NCBI GenBank assembly: GCA_937920115.1
Contig: CALGVF010000036.1
Location: 1-7,320, forward strand
DNA length: 7,320 nucleotides
From: an uncultured Clostridia bacterium
GTDB taxonomy: Bacteria > Bacillota > Clostridia > Christensenellales > Borkfalkiaceae
Reading direction: 5' to 3'
Within the stretch, counting starts at the first letter, position 1. Every line of letters begins with the position of its first letter. This document shows, one piece after another, positions 5,991 to 7,320 of the stretch. The notes beneath the pieces were generated by a model. It saw nothing but the letters and a program-made list of their open reading frames with translations, had not been told where the DNA came from and made no database searches. The translations under genes were made by a program, and so were the position numbers.

Positions 5991-7253
5991 TCAGATTAAA
6001 TTTTCATACTTTTGCATAAGCGTTTGGAACTTAGAATTGACCATAAGTTGGTTCCTGACCATTGCCCAATTCTGAACGCTCGAACCGTTCCATTTCGCAT
6101 ACAATTCAGTGATTCTCAAATAGAGCAATTTAAGCAAGGCGTTTTCGTTCGGGAAGGCGCCTTGTTTCGTTACCTTGCGGAAACTCGAATGTACGCTCTC
6201 CACCGCATTTGTAGTATACATAACTTTACGAATCGCACTGCCATAATCAAACAACTGAGCGATGTATTCGAAATTCCTCGCCCATACGTCAACCGCTCCC
6301 GGGTACATTGCCCAGGTTTGCTTAAACTTTTCAAACTCGTTTTCGGCTGCTTTGAGCGATGGCGCTCCGTATATCTTTTTAAGGTTTGCAGTGAAGGCTT
6401 TGTAGTCCTTAGTCGGTATGTATTTAACGGAATTGCGTATCAAATGGACGATACAACGCTGAACGATAACGTTCGGAAATATGGATTTTGCACCGTCGGT
6501 AAGCCCGCTTACGCCGTCCATAGATATGAAAAATATCTCTTCTACGCCGCGTTTCTTTATCTCGTCAAATATCTGCATCCATACGTTTTTACTTTCCGTT
6601 TCATTCAGCCAAAGCCCCAAAATATCCTTTTTGCCTTGTAAATCATAGCCTAAAATGGTATATACTGCCGTTTCTTTTACTTCGTAGTCTCTTCTTATCG
6701 TTACATACATGCAGTCCACAAATACAAAGGCATACACCTTTTTTAGATGCCTGTTCTGCCATTCGTTAAGTTCATCCAGAACCCTGTCGGTTATGTCGGA
6801 TATCTTTTCCGCCGACAACGTGAACCCGTATATATCTTCTATAGTAGACGATATATCCCTTTGGCTCATACCCCTTGCATACATAGCCAAAACCTTATCT
6901 TCTATGCCCGAAACGTCCCGACTGCGTTTAGGTATTACTTGCGGTTCAAAACTTCCGTCCCTATCTCGAGGTGCTTTTATTTCTACGTTTCCCTGACTTG
7001 TTCTGACCGTCTTTTCTATATACCCGTTTCTTCTGTTCTCAGTTGTTTTTGCCCCGTGATCATTGGAATCGTAACCTAAATGGTTATCCATTTCTCCGTT
7101 GAGCATGGCTTCGAACATCGGTCCGAATATATCTTTAAGGGCGTTCTGCATATCTTCGACGGTCTTGGGCTTATACTTTGCTATGATTTCTTTTGCCATT
7201 ATTTCGCCGTTTGTGGGTTCTTTTCTCTTTGCCATTTGTCTGATTTCTTCCAT
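5991..7253 (-). CDS. IS256-family (Transposase_mut) DDE transposase (420 aa)
   Basis: This enzyme catalyses cut-out or copy-out movement of the element. Counted from the ATG at 7253, the catalytic triad is D180 (VFVDCMYV), D246 (ISMDGVSG) and E352 (NAVESVHSSFRK). The spacings of 66 and 106 residues fit the IS256 family. The characteristic C267-x2-H270 (RCIVH) sits between the last two. The N-terminal part (about 1-170) is the usual helical DNA-binding region, including RNGY and the GMSQRDIS segment. Full family length and no internal stop suggest a functional gene. The start is chosen from AGGAAG (7267-7262), 8 nt upstream. An in-frame GTG at 7283 would overlap the -10 and is rejected. Confidence 0.93.
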   Translation of the reverse strand: MEEIRQMAKRKEPTNGEIMAKEIIAKYKPKTVEDMQNALKDIFGPMFEAMLNGEMDNHLGYDSNDHGAKTTENRRNGYIEKTVRTSQGNVEIKAPRDRDGSFEPQVIPKRSRDVSGIEDKVLAMYARGMSQRDISSTIEDIYGFTLSAEKISDITDRVLDELNEWQNRHLKKVYAFVFVDCMYVTIRRDYEVKETAVYTILGYDLQGKKDILGLWLNETESKNVWMQIFDEIKKRGVEEIFFISMDGVSGLTDGAKSIFPNVIVQRCIVHLIRNSVKYIPTKDYKAFTANLKKIYGAPSLKAAENEFEKFKQTWAMYPGAVDVWARNFEYIAQLFDYGSAIRKVMYTTNAVESVHSSFRKVTKQGAFPNENALLKLLYLRITELYAKWNGSSVQNWAMVRNQLMVNSKFQTLMQKYENLI

Positions 7254-7271
7254 GTTTTTTACTTCCTTTTT

Positions 7272-7280
7272 ATTATACCA
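7272..7280 (-). promoter_or_regulatory. Extended -10 of the transposase promoter
   Basis: On the minus strand TGGTATAAT (7280-7272) is a perfect extended -10. It lies just upstream of the AGGAAG ribosome binding site and the ATG at 7253. The region 16-18 bp further upstream is a C/T-rich run without a clear -35, so the TGN extension may carry promoter strength. Confidence 0.55.
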
Positions 7281-7307
7281 CACTTCTTAAAAAAAAGGAA
7301 AAGTGTG
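7279..7307. repeat. Small hairpin next to the transposase promoter
   Basis: CACACTT (7279-7285) and AAGTGTG (7301-7307) are perfect complements separated by 15 nt, directly upstream of the -10. Near-end hairpins in insertion sequences can limit transposase expression from transcripts reading in from outside; that role here is only inferred. Confidence 0.4.
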
Positions 7308-7311
7308 TAAG
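7298..7311. repeat. End-associated 14-mer GAAAAGTGTGTAAG, right copy
   Basis: This is an exact direct copy of 5968-5981. Because terminal repeats of IS256 elements are inverted, this direct copy is unlikely to be the terminus itself. The real end probably lies a short way beyond 7320. Confidence 0.6.
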
Positions 7312-7320
7312 CCTTTTTTT

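Larger units (their letters stand above)
5957..7320 (-). mobile_element. IS256-family insertion sequence, right end outside the window
   Basis: The element contains one intact IS256-type transposase gene on the minus strand with short non-coding ends. The transposase-distal end is placed at about 5957, where GGGAATGTCAAG leads into GAAAAGTGTGTAAG, just past the potD terminator. The exact boundary is a guess because the other terminal repeat and target duplication are not visible. The element inserted between the terminator and whatever followed it, so it does not break the pot operon. The 14-mer GAAAAGTGTGTAAG occurs in the same orientation at both visible ends, which implies that the true inverted partner lies beyond 7320. 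Confidence 0.8.

Noticed and set aside
6012..6641. Open frame of 209 codons antisense to the transposase
   Set aside because: It lies opposite the catalytic core of an intact IS256 transposase, and its translation has no family resemblance.
7254..7283. GTG at 7283 as the transposase start
   Set aside because: The extra codons run through the TATAAT and the ribosome binding site. The ATG at 7253 has AGGAAG 8 nt upstream.

Overview
The window looks like part of a moderately AT-rich Gram-positive chromosome, most likely an uncultured Clostridia-type Firmicute. This rests on strong AGGAGG-type ribosome binding sites, consensus sigma-A promoter hexamers, an XRE-cupin regulator leading a polyamine transporter operon, and a substrate-binding protein carrying its own membrane anchor. 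The lineage below class cannot be read from this sequence.

Layout: (1) Bases 1-119, minus strand: the first 39 codons of an unidentified membrane or secreted protein that runs off the left edge. (2) Bases 120-440: a divergent control region. It has a possible minus-strand promoter, an 8-bp inverted repeat, a perfect consensus plus-strand promoter (TTGACA, 17 bp, TATAAT) and, just downstream of it, three near-identical TAAAC-N5-GTTTA sites exactly 31 bp apart, with a degenerate fourth site 22 bp upstream of them. (3) Bases 441-5854, plus strand: a tight five-gene operon. It encodes an XRE-HTH/cupin regulator and then PotA (ATPase), PotB and PotC (permeases) and PotD (substrate-binding protein). 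Gene gaps are 13 and 1 nt, followed by overlaps of 7 and 17 nt. (4) Bases 5901-5947: a strong, apparently bidirectional terminator. (5) Bases 5957 to the right edge: an IS256-family insertion sequence with an intact minus-strand transposase. Its far end lies outside the window.

How the genes work together: PotD should capture putrescine or spermidine outside the membrane and deliver it to the PotB/PotC channel, which PotA powers with ATP. The first gene is probably the local regulator, sensing a small molecule through its cupin domain and acting on the operator array in its own leader. The transporter is a standard PotABCD system in outline, but two subunits are enlarged. PotA (500 aa against roughly 350-380) carries what looks like a second copy of its TOBE domain. 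PotD (579 aa against roughly 350) has a large insert and a C-terminal transmembrane helix in place of a lipoprotein anchor. These expansions and the phased operator array are the most noteworthy content. No wholly new defence or mobile system was recognised.
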